From NCBI GenBank assembly GCA_015232335.1, contig JADFZV010000034.1:1-36631 (forward strand): 36,631 nt of DNA, in the 5' to 3' direction. Source of the DNA: Alphaproteobacteria bacterium. Lineage in GTDB: Bacteria; Pseudomonadota; Alphaproteobacteria; Rhodospirillales; WMHbin7. Positions within the stretch are counted from its first letter, which is position 1. Every line of letters starts with the position of its first letter. This document shows positions 1 to 8,297 of the stretch, one piece after another. The position numbers and the translations under genes are program-made. A model generated the notes under the pieces. That model searched no databases and was not told where the DNA came from. It saw only the letters and a list, made by a program, of their open reading frames with translations.

Positions 1-75
1 GATAGTAGGGGGGGAGGGGGGCATGATCAAGCGACTGCTCTTGCTGGCGGGGCGCAAGAAAGGCACAGTGAGGCG

Positions 76-2346
76 ATGAATCTGAGCAATCCGCTTAAAA
101 CCGCCAACGACCTGCTTGCCCTAGGCGAGATCGAAAAGGCGCATGCCCTGGCCGCCCCCCTGTTCGAGGCAAATCCCGACGATTCCGGTTTGGCCTCGCT
201 GATGGGCCGATTGGCGCTGGCGGTGCTGAAACCCAATATCGCAGCCCCCCTGCTGGAGCGTGCCGTGGCGGCTGCGCCTAATGACGGGGTGGCGCAGTTG
301 GCCCTGGGCCGCGCGCTTAGGGCGCTTGACCGCCCCCGCGAGGCAAAGTCGGCGCTTGAGGCCGCGGTCTTGTTGATGCCAAAGGATGCCGATGCCCATT
401 TCCAACTGGGCGAACTGCTGGAAGGCGAGGGCGAGGCACAGGCCGCCCGTGCTTGCTACGAGGCATCGCAAAAACTTGCCCCCGATCTGGCCGCGATTCC
501 TTTGGCTTTGGCCAGGATCGAGCAGAATCAGGGCCATCACGAGGCAGCCGAGTCCTTGTACCGCCAAGCCATCGCACTTGAGGATTCGGCCCATGCCCAC
601 ACTGCGCTTGCGGGTCTTCTGGCCGGGCTGGGACGGCTGGACGAGTCGATCTCGGAATTCGATGCCGCCGTCAGGCTGGATCCCAAAAATCCACAGGCCT
701 GGAACAATCTGTCCGGCCCCTTGAAGCTGCGCGGGCGCTTGAAGGACAGTGTTCAGGCTTTAAGGAAAGCGGTGGCGCTGGCCCCTGGAAACGCGCTGAT
801 TCACAACAATCTGGCTTTGGCCTTGCGCCTGGAGGAAGGTTGCTCGGAAGCGTTGTCGCATGCCCAGTTAGCCTTGCAATTGCGCCCCGATTACGCCGAC
901 GCCTATCTCAATCTGGGTTATATCCTTAATCTCATCGGCCAGCATGAGGCGGCCATCGATGCGTTGAAGCGCGCCATATCCATCGAGCCAGGAAATGCCG
1001 TCTATCACGGCGCCCTTGGGCATGTGTTGAACGGCCAGGGCGCGGTCGAGGCGGCGGTTGACTCTTTTCGCCGCTCGCTCGAACTCGATCCCACATCGGC
1101 CCTGGTGCGTAGCAATCTTCTGATGACGCTGTGCTATAGCCCCGACATAACGCCCGAGGATTTGTTTCAGGAGCATCAGCGCTTTGGCCAGATTCACCAG
1201 GCCCAGCCGACGCCAGCGGCTTATGCCAATGTCAAAGCGCCCGACAAGCGGTTGCGCATCGGCTATGTCTCGCCCGATTTTCGCACACACTCGGTCAGTT
1301 ATTTCTTCGAGCCGGTGTTGGATAGCCACGACCGCCAGAATGTCGAAGTGGCGCTGTATGCCAATCATCTGCATGGCGACGCGGTCAGCCTGAGGATGCA
1401 GGCCAAGGCCGATCTGTGGCGCGAAATCCGTGGGCTTAACGATAGCGAAGCGGCAGCACTGATCCGTTCCGACGGCATCGACATCCTTCTCGATCTGGCC
1501 GGGCATTCGGCGGACAACCGCCTTTTGCTGATGGCAAAAAAGCCTGCGCCGCTTCAGGGCACCTGGATCGGTTATCCAAACACCACCGGGCTTCGCGCCA
1601 TTGATTTTCGCTTTACCGACGCCGTGGCCGATCCGCCGGGCCTGTGTGATTCCCTGCATACCGAAAAGCTGGTGCGTCTGCCCAATGGCTTTCTGTGTTT
1701 TCAGCCGCCCGAGGATGCGCCCGATATCGCCCCCATCAGGCCGCGCGCCCCGGGCCAGGCCATCTTCGGCTGCTTCAACAACCACGCCAAGGTCAGCCCC
1801 TATGTCACCCGCCTGTGGGCCGAGATTCTGAAGGCCCTGCCCGAAAGCGTTCTCATGCTGAAGAACCGCTCGATGGATGATCCGAGAGCGCGCTCGGAAA
1901 TCCTCGAACGCTTTGCGAGCCACGGCATCGCTCTCGAGCGCATCAAGACGGTGGGGCGCATTCCCGGCAGGGGCGGGCATCTGGCCGCCTATAATCTGGT
2001 GGATATCTCGCTCGATACCCACCCCTACAGCGGCACGGCCACCACCTGCGAAAGCCTGTGGATGGGAACACCTGTGGTGACTCTGGCGGGCAAAACGCAT
2101 GTCAGCCGGGTTTCTGCCTCGCTGCTGGCCCGCGTAGGCCTCGATGATCTGGTGGCCGAATCGCCCGAGGCCTATGTGGCATTGGCGGTTTCGCTAGCCC
2201 TCGATCACGACCGTCTGGCCGGATTGCGCAATTCCCTGCGCCCCTGCCTTCAGGCCTCGCCTTTGCTTGATGCCAAGGCCTGTGCCGCCAGCGTTGAGCA
2301 AGCCTATCGGCGCCTGTGGCAGGATTACTGCGCCAATTCAGCCTGA
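76..2346 (+). CDS. TPR-repeat O-GlcNAc transferase-like protein (GT41, SPINDLY type)
   Basis: A 756-residue protein with two parts. Residues about 10-350 are a run of degenerate 34-residue TPR units, with recurring patterns such as LDPKNPQAWNNLS and PGNALIHNNLALAL. Residues about 385-750 match the GT41 catalytic region of OGT/SPINDLY: RIGYVSPDFRTHSVSYF, DLAGHSADNR, GCFNNHAKVSP (the position of the conserved catalytic-region lysine) and THPYSGTATTCESLWMGTPV. There is no signal peptide, so it should be cytoplasmic. Bacterial relatives transfer a sugar from a nucleotide sugar to proteins, including flagellins or adhesins in some species; the acceptor here is unknown. The ATG at 76 overlaps a TGA in another frame that is open to the left edge, so the gene may be coupled to an upstream gene outside the window. 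Family assignment is firm; substrate is not. Confidence 0.9.
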   Translation: MNLSNPLKTANDLLALGEIEKAHALAAPLFEANPDDSGLASLMGRLALAVLKPNIAAPLLERAVAAAPNDGVAQLALGRALRALDRPREAKSALEAAVLLMPKDADAHFQLGELLEGEGEAQAARACYEASQKLAPDLAAIPLALARIEQNQGHHEAAESLYRQAIALEDSAHAHTALAGLLAGLGRLDESISEFDAAVRLDPKNPQAWNNLSGPLKLRGRLKDSVQALRKAVALAPGNALIHNNLALALRLEEGCSEALSHAQLALQLRPDYADAYLNLGYILNLIGQHEAAIDALKRAISIEPGNAVYHGALGHVLNGQGAVEAAVDSFRRSLELDPTSALVRSNLLMTLCYSPDITPEDLFQEHQRFGQIHQAQPTPAAYANVKAPDKRLRIGYVSPDFRTHSVSYFFEPVLDSHDRQNVEVALYANHLHGDAVSLRMQAKADLWREIRGLNDSEAAALIRSDGIDILLDLAGHSADNRLLLMAKKPAPLQGTWIGYPNTTGLRAIDFRFTDAVADPPGLCDSLHTEKLVRLPNGFLCFQPPEDAPDIAPIRPRAPGQAIFGCFNNHAKVSPYVTRLWAEILKALPESVLMLKNRSMDDPRARSEILERFASHGIALERIKTVGRIPGRGGHLAAYNLVDISLDTHPYSGTATTCESLWMGTPVVTLAGKTHVSRVSASLLARVGLDDLVAESPEAYVALAVSLALDHDRLAGLRNSLRPCLQASPLLDAKACAASVEQAYRRLWQDYCANSA

Positions 2347-2424
2347 TCGCGTGCATTAAAGTCGCTTGCTACCCCCCCGGTTGTGTAAGTCTTTTGCCCT
2401 GGGGCGTTATGACAGGGGCTGGCG

Positions 2425-3996
2425 ATGGACGAAGACGATAGAGGCAATCGGGGTCAGCGCGGGAGTATGATGCTCCTCACATCGTCATGGCCGGGCTTGA
2501 CCCGGCCATCCACGTGGACCCCCGGATCAAGTCCGGGGGTGACGAGGAGAGAGGAGGCGTCCTCTTCAACCCTCTCCCTCGGGGAGAGGGTGGCGAGTGA
2601 AACGAGCCGGGTGAGGGATTGCACCCGCCGCCAGTTCCTGATCGGAACAGGCACCTTCGCCCTGGCGCTGCCCTTCGCGGGCACGGTTCTGGCCGACGAA
2701 ACCGCCCCCGACATCAAAATCGAAACGCCGGAAAATCTGTTCTGCGCCTATGTTGAACGCGCCACGGGCCGCGTGGTATCGGCCAAAAGTTTCATCGATG
2801 TGAATCCTGAAATCATCAGCGGCCCGCAGGCCCTGAATCCCTATATTGCACCTACCAGAAACATTTCCCTGGGGGCGCGCGCACCCACCTTGTTCAAGCT
2901 GGATGTGAAACGCTTCGCCATCGTCGATATCGAAAAGCGCAACGAGACTTTAAGTGCCTTCAACGCACTGCACGATGCCTATTCGCCGGGTGAATTCACC
3001 CATCATTTCCTGCTCACCCTGGCCGACCGTGAATTGGGGCGCGAAACGCTGGGCGCTTGGGCTTTGGGCAAAGCGACCGAGGCGCAAAAGGCAACAGCCC
3101 TGGAACTTCTGGCCCGCCTACATACCGGCTATAATGGCGATCTGGTGACGGGTGATCCGGAAAAGATGGCCGAGGCGGTGCGCTTTTACACAGGCCGCGA
3201 ATTGATCCGTCCCGTGCTGTTCCTGGGTCAGGCCCCTGATATCGGGGCACTGGTCTTCATCCCAGCCGCAGGTTTGCGCGTGGCGTCGGCGGGCCATGTT
3301 CAGCTTGCGCAAGCGGTCGGCAACGCGCTCGGCGGCGGCGTTGCGGTGGGAAGCGGAACCAACATGGCGCGTGCCGTCAGCACCGCCAGCCAGGGGGCGA
3401 CCTCGAAGGGCGTCAGCGCCGTCGCGGCGGCGGTTGGCGGGTCAGCGGGTGCTGGGGAAAGCGGCGGGGCAAAGACCAGTACCGGGGGAAGTGGTGGATC
3501 GTCGGCTGGTGCGAGTTCCTCCAGTTCAAGCAGCAGCAGCGGCCCCGGCAGCGGCGGCTGCTGCTTTATCGCCGGAACAGCAGTGTTGATGGCCGCTGGC
3601 GACATCAAGCCAATCGAGGAAATCGGCATTGGCGAGAAACTGGCTGGCATTGACGGTGCTGTCAACGAGGTGCTCCGCCTCATGCAGCCGAAACTTGCCG
3701 AACGCAAGCTCTACGCCATTAATGACGAAAACTGTTTCGTAACCTCTGAACATCCGTTCCTCGCCAAGGATGGCACTTGGAAAGCCATCGATCCCAATGC
3801 CACGGCGAAGGAGAACGTAAAATTGCAAGTCACCAAGCTGGAAGTTGGCGATGTGCTCAGGACGGCAAATGGTGATGTTGAGGTGAAATCAATTCAACAC
3901 AAAACAGGTTCTCCCGAAATGACTGTCTACAACTTTCATCTCTCCGGCAACCACACCTACTTCGCCGATGGTTATGCGGTGCATAATAAAGGCTGA
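2425..3996 (+). CDS. Probable Tat-exported protein with C-terminal Hint (hedgehog/intein-type) domain
   Basis: A 523-residue protein. A twin-arginine motif (RRQFL at 68-72) precedes a hydrophobic stretch ending near VLADE, typical of a Tat signal. Residues about 95-310 are an unrecognised domain. Residues about 325-378 are a Gly/Ser/Ala low-complexity linker. Residues 380-521 form a Hint domain: CFIAGTAVLMA at the start (C380), TSEHP (T440, H443) and a C-terminal YFADGYAVHN (H520, N521). Only K522-G523 follow the Asn, so there is almost no C-extein. The ATG at 2425 has AGGGG six bases upstream. Residues about 20-64 are encoded by two dispersed repeats (2482-2546 and 2569-2617), giving a very long region before the arginines. 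GTG at 2611 is an alternative start that would give a normal Tat n-region. Autocleavage, or a terminal modification at Gly378-Cys379/380, is inferred from the family and not shown. The substrate role of the N-terminal domain is unknown. Confidence 0.8.
   Translation: MDEDDRGNRGQRGSMMLLTSSWPGLTRPSTWTPGSSPGVTRREEASSSTLSLGERVASETSRVRDCTRRQFLIGTGTFALALPFAGTVLADETAPDIKIETPENLFCAYVERATGRVVSAKSFIDVNPEIISGPQALNPYIAPTRNISLGARAPTLFKLDVKRFAIVDIEKRNETLSAFNALHDAYSPGEFTHHFLLTLADRELGRETLGAWALGKATEAQKATALELLARLHTGYNGDLVTGDPEKMAEAVRFYTGRELIRPVLFLGQAPDIGALVFIPAAGLRVASAGHVQLAQAVGNALGGGVAVGSGTNMARAVSTASQGATSKGVSAVAAAVGGSAGAGESGGAKTSTGGSGGSSAGASSSSSSSSSGPGSGGCCFIAGTAVLMAAGDIKPIEEIGIGEKLAGIDGAVNEVLRLMQPKLAERKLYAINDENCFVTSEHPFLAKDGTWKAIDPNATAKENVKLQVTKLEVGDVLRTANGDVEVKSIQHKTGSPEMTVYNFHLSGNHTYFADGYAVHNKG
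2482..2546. repeat. Dispersed palindromic repeat (alphaproteobacterial type) inside a CDS
   Basis: Two short inverted repeats lie in tandem: GGCCGGG followed by CCCGGCC, and CCCCCGGA followed by TCCGGGGG, bounded by CGTCATGG and GGTGACGAG. The layout matches the very common alphaproteobacterial interspersed repeat whose spurious translation reads PGLTRP or MAGLDPAIH. It is read through in frame by the Hint-protein gene. Identity as a dispersed repeat rests on recognition; no second copy is present in this window. Confidence 0.7.
2569..2617. repeat. Second dispersed repeat (LSLGERV type) inside the same CDS
   Basis: The sequence CCCTCTCCCTCGGGGAGAGGG is an almost perfect hairpin followed by a TGGCGAGTGA / GGGTGAGGG tail. 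This is the form of a widespread bacterial intergenic repeat often mis-translated as LSLGERV. It ends directly before the codons for the twin-arginine motif, and its tail supplies a possible GTG start codon at 2611. Confidence 0.65.
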
Positions 3997-4233
3997 TCAC
4001 CTCCGCAGCCCCGGATATTTCCTGATGGTGTAGATCTGGCTGGGGAAGGCCTTGTTACCGATGTCGAGCATGCGGGCGCGCCCGGTGATGCGAAACACAT
4101 CCACCTCGACCTCAGACAAGGTCATCGTCAGCGGCGGGTCCGTTTGCGGCCCATCGATATCGGTCGAGGCCATCCTTGCCGGTCGCCAGCCCCGCATCCT
4201 CCAACTGGCCGACTGGATATGCCTTGTTGACAC
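3997..4233 (-). CDS. Hypothetical small protein, possibly a gene remnant
   Basis: A 78-residue reading frame (58 residues if the internal ATG at 4173 is used) ends immediately after the convergent Hint gene. The C-terminal half (LSEVEVDVFRITGRARMLDI followed by GNKAFPSQIYTIRKYPGLRR) has a balanced composition that looks like real protein. The N-terminal residues are Arg/Trp-rich and look non-coding. I do not recognise the family. It may be the 3' end of a longer gene whose 5' part has been lost. No clear ribosome binding site is seen for either start. Confidence 0.3.
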   Translation of the reverse strand: MSTRHIQSASWRMRGWRPARMASTDIDGPQTDPPLTMTLSEVEVDVFRITGRARMLDIGNKAFPSQIYTIRKYPGLRR

Positions 4234-4286
4234 CAGAACAAAACAAGATCAACCTGCGCTGATCGCCCTTCATTCAGGGACGGCCC

Positions 4287-4532
4287 ATGGCCCAGGAAAC
4301 CTTGTTTATTTGCCAGCCGTATGTTGTCGGCAAAAGAGGGGCTCTGAGGCCCCAGCCTTCGATAGCCTACAAAACCGAGAGTCAAGCCTTGCAAAGGGCC
4401 GACCGGATGATGGCTGGCGGTAGCGTGGCCGGTGTAGACGTCGTCCGCCAGACCGCTGATTCTGAAATGGGCGATTACGATGAGCCGGTGTTTCTGCAGC
4501 GCCTAGGCAATGTGCCTACTGTCGGGAACTGA
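4287..4532 (+). CDS. Conserved hypothetical small protein
   Basis: An 81-residue cytoplasmic protein. AGGGAC lies six to seven bases before the ATG. The sequence runs ETLFICQPYVVGKRGALRP, then a helix beginning with TESQALQRADRM, then GDYDEPVFLQRLGNVP. From memory this resembles a family of small alphaproteobacterial proteins of unknown function with an N-terminal F..QP(F/Y)V.G..G strand and a C-terminal GDYD(E/D)PV.L...G.VP motif. The function is unknown. It stands alone between the minus-strand ORF at 4233 and the HEPN/MNT pair. Coding confidence comes from composition and motif layout. Confidence 0.6.
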   Translation: MAQETLFICQPYVVGKRGALRPQPSIAYKTESQALQRADRMMAGGSVAGVDVVRQTADSEMGDYDEPVFLQRLGNVPTVGN

Positions 4533-4602
4533 TCCGCGCCCTGCCGGTTAAATCTGCCTCCGGCCCCTTGCCTCTGGTGCATAACAAATAGTCCGTTTGG
4601 CG

Positions 4603-4956
4603 CTATTCCCGCCGGTCCTTCGTCAAGGCGGCGAGGGTGACGATCATGCCCGGCAATTCTTCCCTGACCGTATGGTAAAGGATGCGGGGGCTGACCCCCT
4701 CGTATTCATGCGCCAAGATGTCGCGCATGCCAGTCATTTTGCGCCAGGGAATGTCAGGATGTTGTTCGCGGAAATCCTGAGGAATCCGCTTGGCGGCTTC
4801 GCCGATGATTTCCAGGGCGCGCGCAATCGCATATTGCGATTTCGCATCGGCAAGGAAATCTTCGAAAGACAGGTGGGCGGCAAAACCGACGGCTTTTTCG
4901 GCGTTCTCGACGATATCTTGCAGATAGTCGCCGATGATCCGATCTTCCTTCGTCAT
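4603..4956 (-). CDS. hepT: HepT-like HEPN-domain ribonuclease toxin (DUF86)
   Basis: A 117-residue all-helical protein beginning [15 protein letters not shown]. It has the DUF86/HEPN layout and carries the RX4HXY catalytic motif at R78, H83 and Y85 ([11 protein letters not shown]). In characterised HEPN/MNT pairs the HEPN protein is an RNase. Its partner nucleotidyltransferase neutralises it by adding AMP to the motif tyrosine. All these residues are intact. The ATG overlaps the TGA of the upstream MNT gene by four bases (4953-4956), so the two are translationally coupled. A longer reading frame extends upstream to 5139 but is antisense-like and Arg-rich, so the internal ATG is preferred. Confidence 0.88.
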   Translation of the reverse strand: MTKEDRIIGDYLQDIVENAEKAVGFAAHLSFEDFLADAKSQYAIARALEIIGEAAKRIPQDFREQHPDIPWRKMTGMRDILAHEYEGVSPRILYHTVREELPGMIVTLAALTKDRRE

Positions 4957-5246
4957 GCCATGATGACTTCGGCCATGATGCGTTTGCCGATGGCCGGTTT
5001 CAGGGCTTCGCGATCTACCAGATCGACTTTCAGGCCCAGGGCGTCGCTCAAATCCTGCTGGAGGCCAGCGAAACCAATCAGTCCGATCCCGTCTCCCAAA
5101 TCGACCAGAACGTCCAGATCGCTGCTTGGTGTTTGGCAACCCTTGGCGTAGGAGCCGAAAACGCCCAACCCGCGAACGGGATAGCGCTTCTCCAGGTCGG
5201 GTCTAAGATGGCGCAGTTCGCCCAAGATGTTTTCCAGGTTTCTCAT
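4953..5246 (-). CDS. mntA: MntA-like minimal nucleotidyltransferase antitoxin
   Basis: A 97-residue minimal nucleotidyltransferase. The signature GSYAKG (residues 31-36) is followed by SDLDVLV, with metal-binding D43 and D45. A third acidic residue lies in LKVDLVDRE. This is the MNT partner of the downstream HEPN gene, and the gene order MNT then HEPN with a 4-bp overlap is the usual one. In the family it adds AMP to the HEPN toxin. The ATG at 5246 is the first start in the frame, and the short length is normal. The pair forms a self-contained toxin-antitoxin locus next to housekeeping genes. Confidence 0.88.
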   Translation of the reverse strand: MRNLENILGELRHLRPDLEKRYPVRGLGVFGSYAKGCQTPSSDLDVLVDLGDGIGLIGFAGLQQDLSDALGLKVDLVDREALKPAIGKRIMAEVIMA

Positions 5247-5285
5247 GCTGGCAGTCTACCTCGAATTTATAACCCTTTCCAGGGG

Positions 5286-6059
5286 TCACACTTCCACCTG
5301 ATCCAACAGCGCTGCCACGGTGCGCACCAGCCGCGAAAGGTCCTCAGGCTCGCTTAAGCGGTGGCCGCCGTTCTTCACGAAGGTGATTTCGACATCCTGG
5401 CTTTCCACTGCGTTCTGGATAGCCAGCGCGGTCTTCCAGGGCACATCCTTGTCTTCCAGGCCCTGGATGAGGCGCACCGGCACATTGATGGGCAGGGGAC
5501 CCTTGTTCAAGAGCAGGTGGGAGCGCCCATCCTCAATCAATCTTCTGGTGATCAAATAGGGGGCTTCGCCATACTGGCTGGGAATTTCGACGAATCCCTG
5601 GCTGGTCACGGTCTGCCTCTGCGCCTCGGTCAATTCCGGCCAGATCAGGTTCTCGGTGAAATCGGGGGCGGGGGCGATGCCCACCAGCCCGGCCACGCGC
5701 AAAGGCCGGGCCAGGGCGGTCAGCAGCATGATCCAGCCCCCCATGCTAGAGCCCACCAGCACCTGCGGCCCCGAGGAGAGTTGGTCCAGGGCCAGGATGG
5801 CATCCTCGGCCCAGTCGCCGATACAGCCGTTTTTGAAGCTGTCTGACGAGGCGCCGTGGCCCCGGTAATCGAAGCGCAAGAAGGCCTGTCCCCGGGCTTT
5901 GCACAGCTCTTCCAGGGCCAGGGCCTTGCTTCCGGTCATGTCCGACATGAAGCCGGTCATAAAAACCACGCCCGGCCCCTTGCCTGAAAGCCTGTGGTAG
6001 GCGATTGTGGCGCCGCTGTCGCGTGTTAACATCAAGGGTCTATCTACGGATTCATTCAT
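5286..6059 (-). CDS. Alpha/beta hydrolase, ABHD10-like
   Basis: A serine hydrolase of about 257 residues. The nucleophile elbow is GSSMGGW (S105). The acid is probably D203 or D205 in GLEDKDVPW, and the histidine is H233 in NGGHRLSEPED. The early VVFMTGFMSDMTGSKA and FDYRGHGAS segments match the ABHD10/carboxylesterase group, whose members act as thioesterases or esterases. No signal peptide is present, so it is likely cytoplasmic. It is divergent from the GT4 gene. The start at 6059 overlaps the GT4 start codon (6058). The internal ATG at 6032 would remove this overlap and is a reasonable alternative. The substrate cannot be told from the sequence. Confidence 0.82.
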   Translation of the reverse strand: MNESVDRPLMLTRDSGATIAYHRLSGKGPGVVFMTGFMSDMTGSKALALEELCKARGQAFLRFDYRGHGASSDSFKNGCIGDWAEDAILALDQLSSGPQVLVGSSMGGWIMLLTALARPLRVAGLVGIAPAPDFTENLIWPELTEAQRQTVTSQGFVEIPSQYGEAPYLITRRLIEDGRSHLLLNKGPLPINVPVRLIQGLEDKDVPWKTALAIQNAVESQDVEITFVKNGGHRLSEPEDLSRLVRTVAALLDQVEV

Positions 6060-7248
6060 GACCGAGCAGTCTAGCAAGTCACAACCTTCCCGCCAACCCG
6101 TGGTTCTGCAGGTGCTGCCCGCCCTGGTCACCGGCGGCGTCGAGCGCGGCGCCGTTGATGTGGGCATTGCCTTGGCCGAGGCGGGATGGGGCAGCTATGT
6201 GGTTTCCACGGGCGGACCCATGGTGCGCGAATTGGAACGCGCCGGGGCCAAGCATGTTATTTTGCCGGTCGCCTCGAAGAATCCCCTCGTCATGCGCAAA
6301 AATGCCGAGCGATTGGCCGAACTGGCCAAGGAGATCAAGGCCGACATCATTCATGCCCGTTCTCGCGCCCCGGCCTGGAGTGCCGAGTCTGCCGCAAGGA
6401 AGGCGGGTTGCCATTTCGTCACCACCTTTCACGGCACTTATAATCTGGGGCCGATGGCGCTGAAGCGCCATTACAACGCCGTGATGGCCAAGGGCGAGCG
6501 GGTGATTGCCATTTCGCATTTCATCGCCAGCCATATCCATCAATATTACGGGGTCGGGTGGGAGCGGGTGCGCGTGGTGCCCAGAGGCATCGATTTCGAC
6601 ATTTTCGATCCGGCGCATGTTTCACCCGAGCGGATCATTCAACTGTCTACCGCCTGGCGTCTGCCCGATGGGGTTCCGGTTATCATGCTGCCTGGCCGTT
6701 TGACCCGCTGGAAGGGGCAGCCGGTGCTGATCGAGGCCATGGCCGAAATGCGCGACGTGCTGGGCTGGGCCGATATGCGCTGCCTGTTGGTGGGGTCGGA
6801 TCAGGGGCGCACGGATTACCGCGAGGAACTGCTGGCCCAGACGCGCCGTCTTGGCCTGGATGACGTGGTGCATGTCATCGATGACTGCCGCGATCTGCCA
6901 GCCGCCTACATGCTGTCCGACGTGGTGGTGTCCGCCTCGACCGATCCCGAGGCCTTCGGGCGTATCATCGTTGAGGCCCAGGCGATGGGACGGCCCGTGG
7001 TGGCCTCGGACCATGGGGGGGCCAAGGAAACCGTGATCGCGGGTGAGACGGGTTGGTTGGTAACCCCTGGCGATTCAGCCGCGCTGGCGCAATCGATCAG
7101 CGACGTTTTGGAAATGGAGATCGGGCTTCGCAAGAAAAGGGCCGAGCAGGCGATACAGCATGCCAGGGCGAATTTCTCCAAGAAGCGGATGTGCGACGAA
7201 ACGCTTACTGTCTACCGCGAGGTCTTGAACCTCGGGCCGTCGGCATGA
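6058..7248 (+). CDS. Glycosyltransferase family 4
   Basis: A GT-B fold glycosyltransferase of 396 residues. The N-terminal acceptor domain has LPALVTGGVERGAVDVGIAL. The C-terminal nucleotide-sugar domain has PGRLTRWKGQPVLIEAM and an EX7E motif in DPEAFGRIIVEAQAMGRPVV. The family uses nucleotide sugars to extend lipopolysaccharide or other surface glycans at the inner face of the membrane. Its stop overlaps the start of the next glycosyltransferase by four bases (ATGA at 7245-7248), which supports an operon and a joint pathway. The ATG at 6058 has CGGA about seven bases upstream; an earlier in-frame start at 6007 lacks such a signal. The specific sugar is unknown. Confidence 0.88.
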   Translation: MTEQSSKSQPSRQPVVLQVLPALVTGGVERGAVDVGIALAEAGWGSYVVSTGGPMVRELERAGAKHVILPVASKNPLVMRKNAERLAELAKEIKADIIHARSRAPAWSAESAARKAGCHFVTTFHGTYNLGPMALKRHYNAVMAKGERVIAISHFIASHIHQYYGVGWERVRVVPRGIDFDIFDPAHVSPERIIQLSTAWRLPDGVPVIMLPGRLTRWKGQPVLIEAMAEMRDVLGWADMRCLLVGSDQGRTDYREELLAQTRRLGLDDVVHVIDDCRDLPAAYMLSDVVVSASTDPEAFGRIIVEAQAMGRPVVASDHGGAKETVIAGETGWLVTPGDSAALAQSISDVLEMEIGLRKKRAEQAIQHARANFSKKRMCDETLTVYREVLNLGPSA

Positions 7249-8201
7249 CCATGGCGAATATCCTGGTCATCAAGCTTTCGGCGCTCGGCGATATCGTTCA
7301 GGCGCTGGGGCCTATGGCCGCCATTCGTGCCCATCACAAGCACGACCACATCATCTTGCTGACAACGAAGCCCTATGCCGATTTTCTGCGGCAAAGCCCC
7401 TATGCCGACGAGGTTTGGGTTGACGAGCGCCCGCGTCTTAAGGATCCCCTGGGCGTGCTTAAATTGGCGCGTCGCCTGCGCCAGGGAAGCTTTGTCCGCG
7501 TCTATGACCTTCAAACCTCAAGGCGCAGCTCGCGCTATTTTCATCTGATGCGCCCCTTTGCCCCGGAATGGTCGGGTATCGCTTTGGGCTGCTCGCATCC
7601 GCATGCCAATTCCAAGCGCGATGAGATGCATACGATCGAGCGACAGGCCGAGCAATTGTTCATGGCCGGAATTGCCGAAACCCCGCTGCCCGACCTGTCC
7701 TGGGCCAAGGCTGATACCGCCCGCTTTCATTTGCCCGAACGCTATGGCCTTCTGGTGCCCGGGGGGGCGCCGCATCGTCCGGCCAAGCGCTGGCCCAGTG
7801 CGCGTTACGGCGAAATGGCAAGGCGCTGGATCGCCCAGGGCATCACGCCGGTTTTGTTGGGGACGGACCAGGACAAGGAAGCCCTGGAGATCGTGCGCAT
7901 GATCTGTCCCCAGTCGGTCGATCTGTCCGGCCAGACGAATTTCTCCGATATCGCCGTTCTGGCGCAAGGTGCTGTCATGGCGCTTGGCAACGATACCGGA
8001 CCGATGCATCTGATCGTGGCAGCAAACGCACCCTCGGTCGTTCTTTTTTCCGGCGACTCCGACCCCGCCCTTTGCGCGCCAAGGGGGGGCAATGTGACTG
8101 TTTTGCGGGCCACTGATTTGAAATATATGGAAATTTCAGAAGTGCAGCGCGCTTTGCAGAAAGTTTGCAGCGCTTGTTTCAAGCAATTCAAGCCAGTTTA
8201 G
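7245..8201 (+). CDS. Glycosyltransferase family 9 (heptosyltransferase-like)
   Basis: A protein of 318 residues with the GT9 layout. The N-terminus is MANILVIKLSALGDIVQALG, and the ADP-heptose-type donor domain contains LLVPGGAPHRPAKRWP and LGNDTGPMHLIVAANAP (the conserved GNDTGPMH motif). The family includes WaaC/WaaF heptosyltransferases of the LPS inner core; the exact acceptor here is unknown. It is coupled to the upstream GT4 gene by a 4-bp overlap. A second possible start at 7251 differs by only two codons. Together with the GT4 gene it points to a small LPS or surface-glycan operon. Confidence 0.88.
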   Translation: MTMANILVIKLSALGDIVQALGPMAAIRAHHKHDHIILLTTKPYADFLRQSPYADEVWVDERPRLKDPLGVLKLARRLRQGSFVRVYDLQTSRRSSRYFHLMRPFAPEWSGIALGCSHPHANSKRDEMHTIERQAEQLFMAGIAETPLPDLSWAKADTARFHLPERYGLLVPGGAPHRPAKRWPSARYGEMARRWIAQGITPVLLGTDQDKEALEIVRMICPQSVDLSGQTNFSDIAVLAQGAVMALGNDTGPMHLIVAANAPSVVLFSGDSDPALCAPRGGNVTVLRATDLKYMEISEVQRALQKVCSACFKQFKPV

Positions 8202-8297
8202 ACAATTCCATTGTGCACCGGCGAAGGGGCGTTGTTTTCAGTCCGTAAATTCATTAGGGTCTTTCTTCTACGGCCTTCTTGTGGAAATGGGTGATGA

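Noticed and set aside
2..79. Open frame from the left edge ending with TGA overlapping the ATG of the TPR/GT41 gene, including an 18-codon ATG frame from 23
   Set aside because: Too short to judge; G-rich start looks intergenic. It could be the 3' end of a gene outside the window, so it is noted but not called.
868..2100. 410-codon minus-strand open frame inside the GT41 gene
   Set aside because: Antisense shadow of a GC-rich gene with clear GT41 motifs; the translation is low-complexity and matches nothing.
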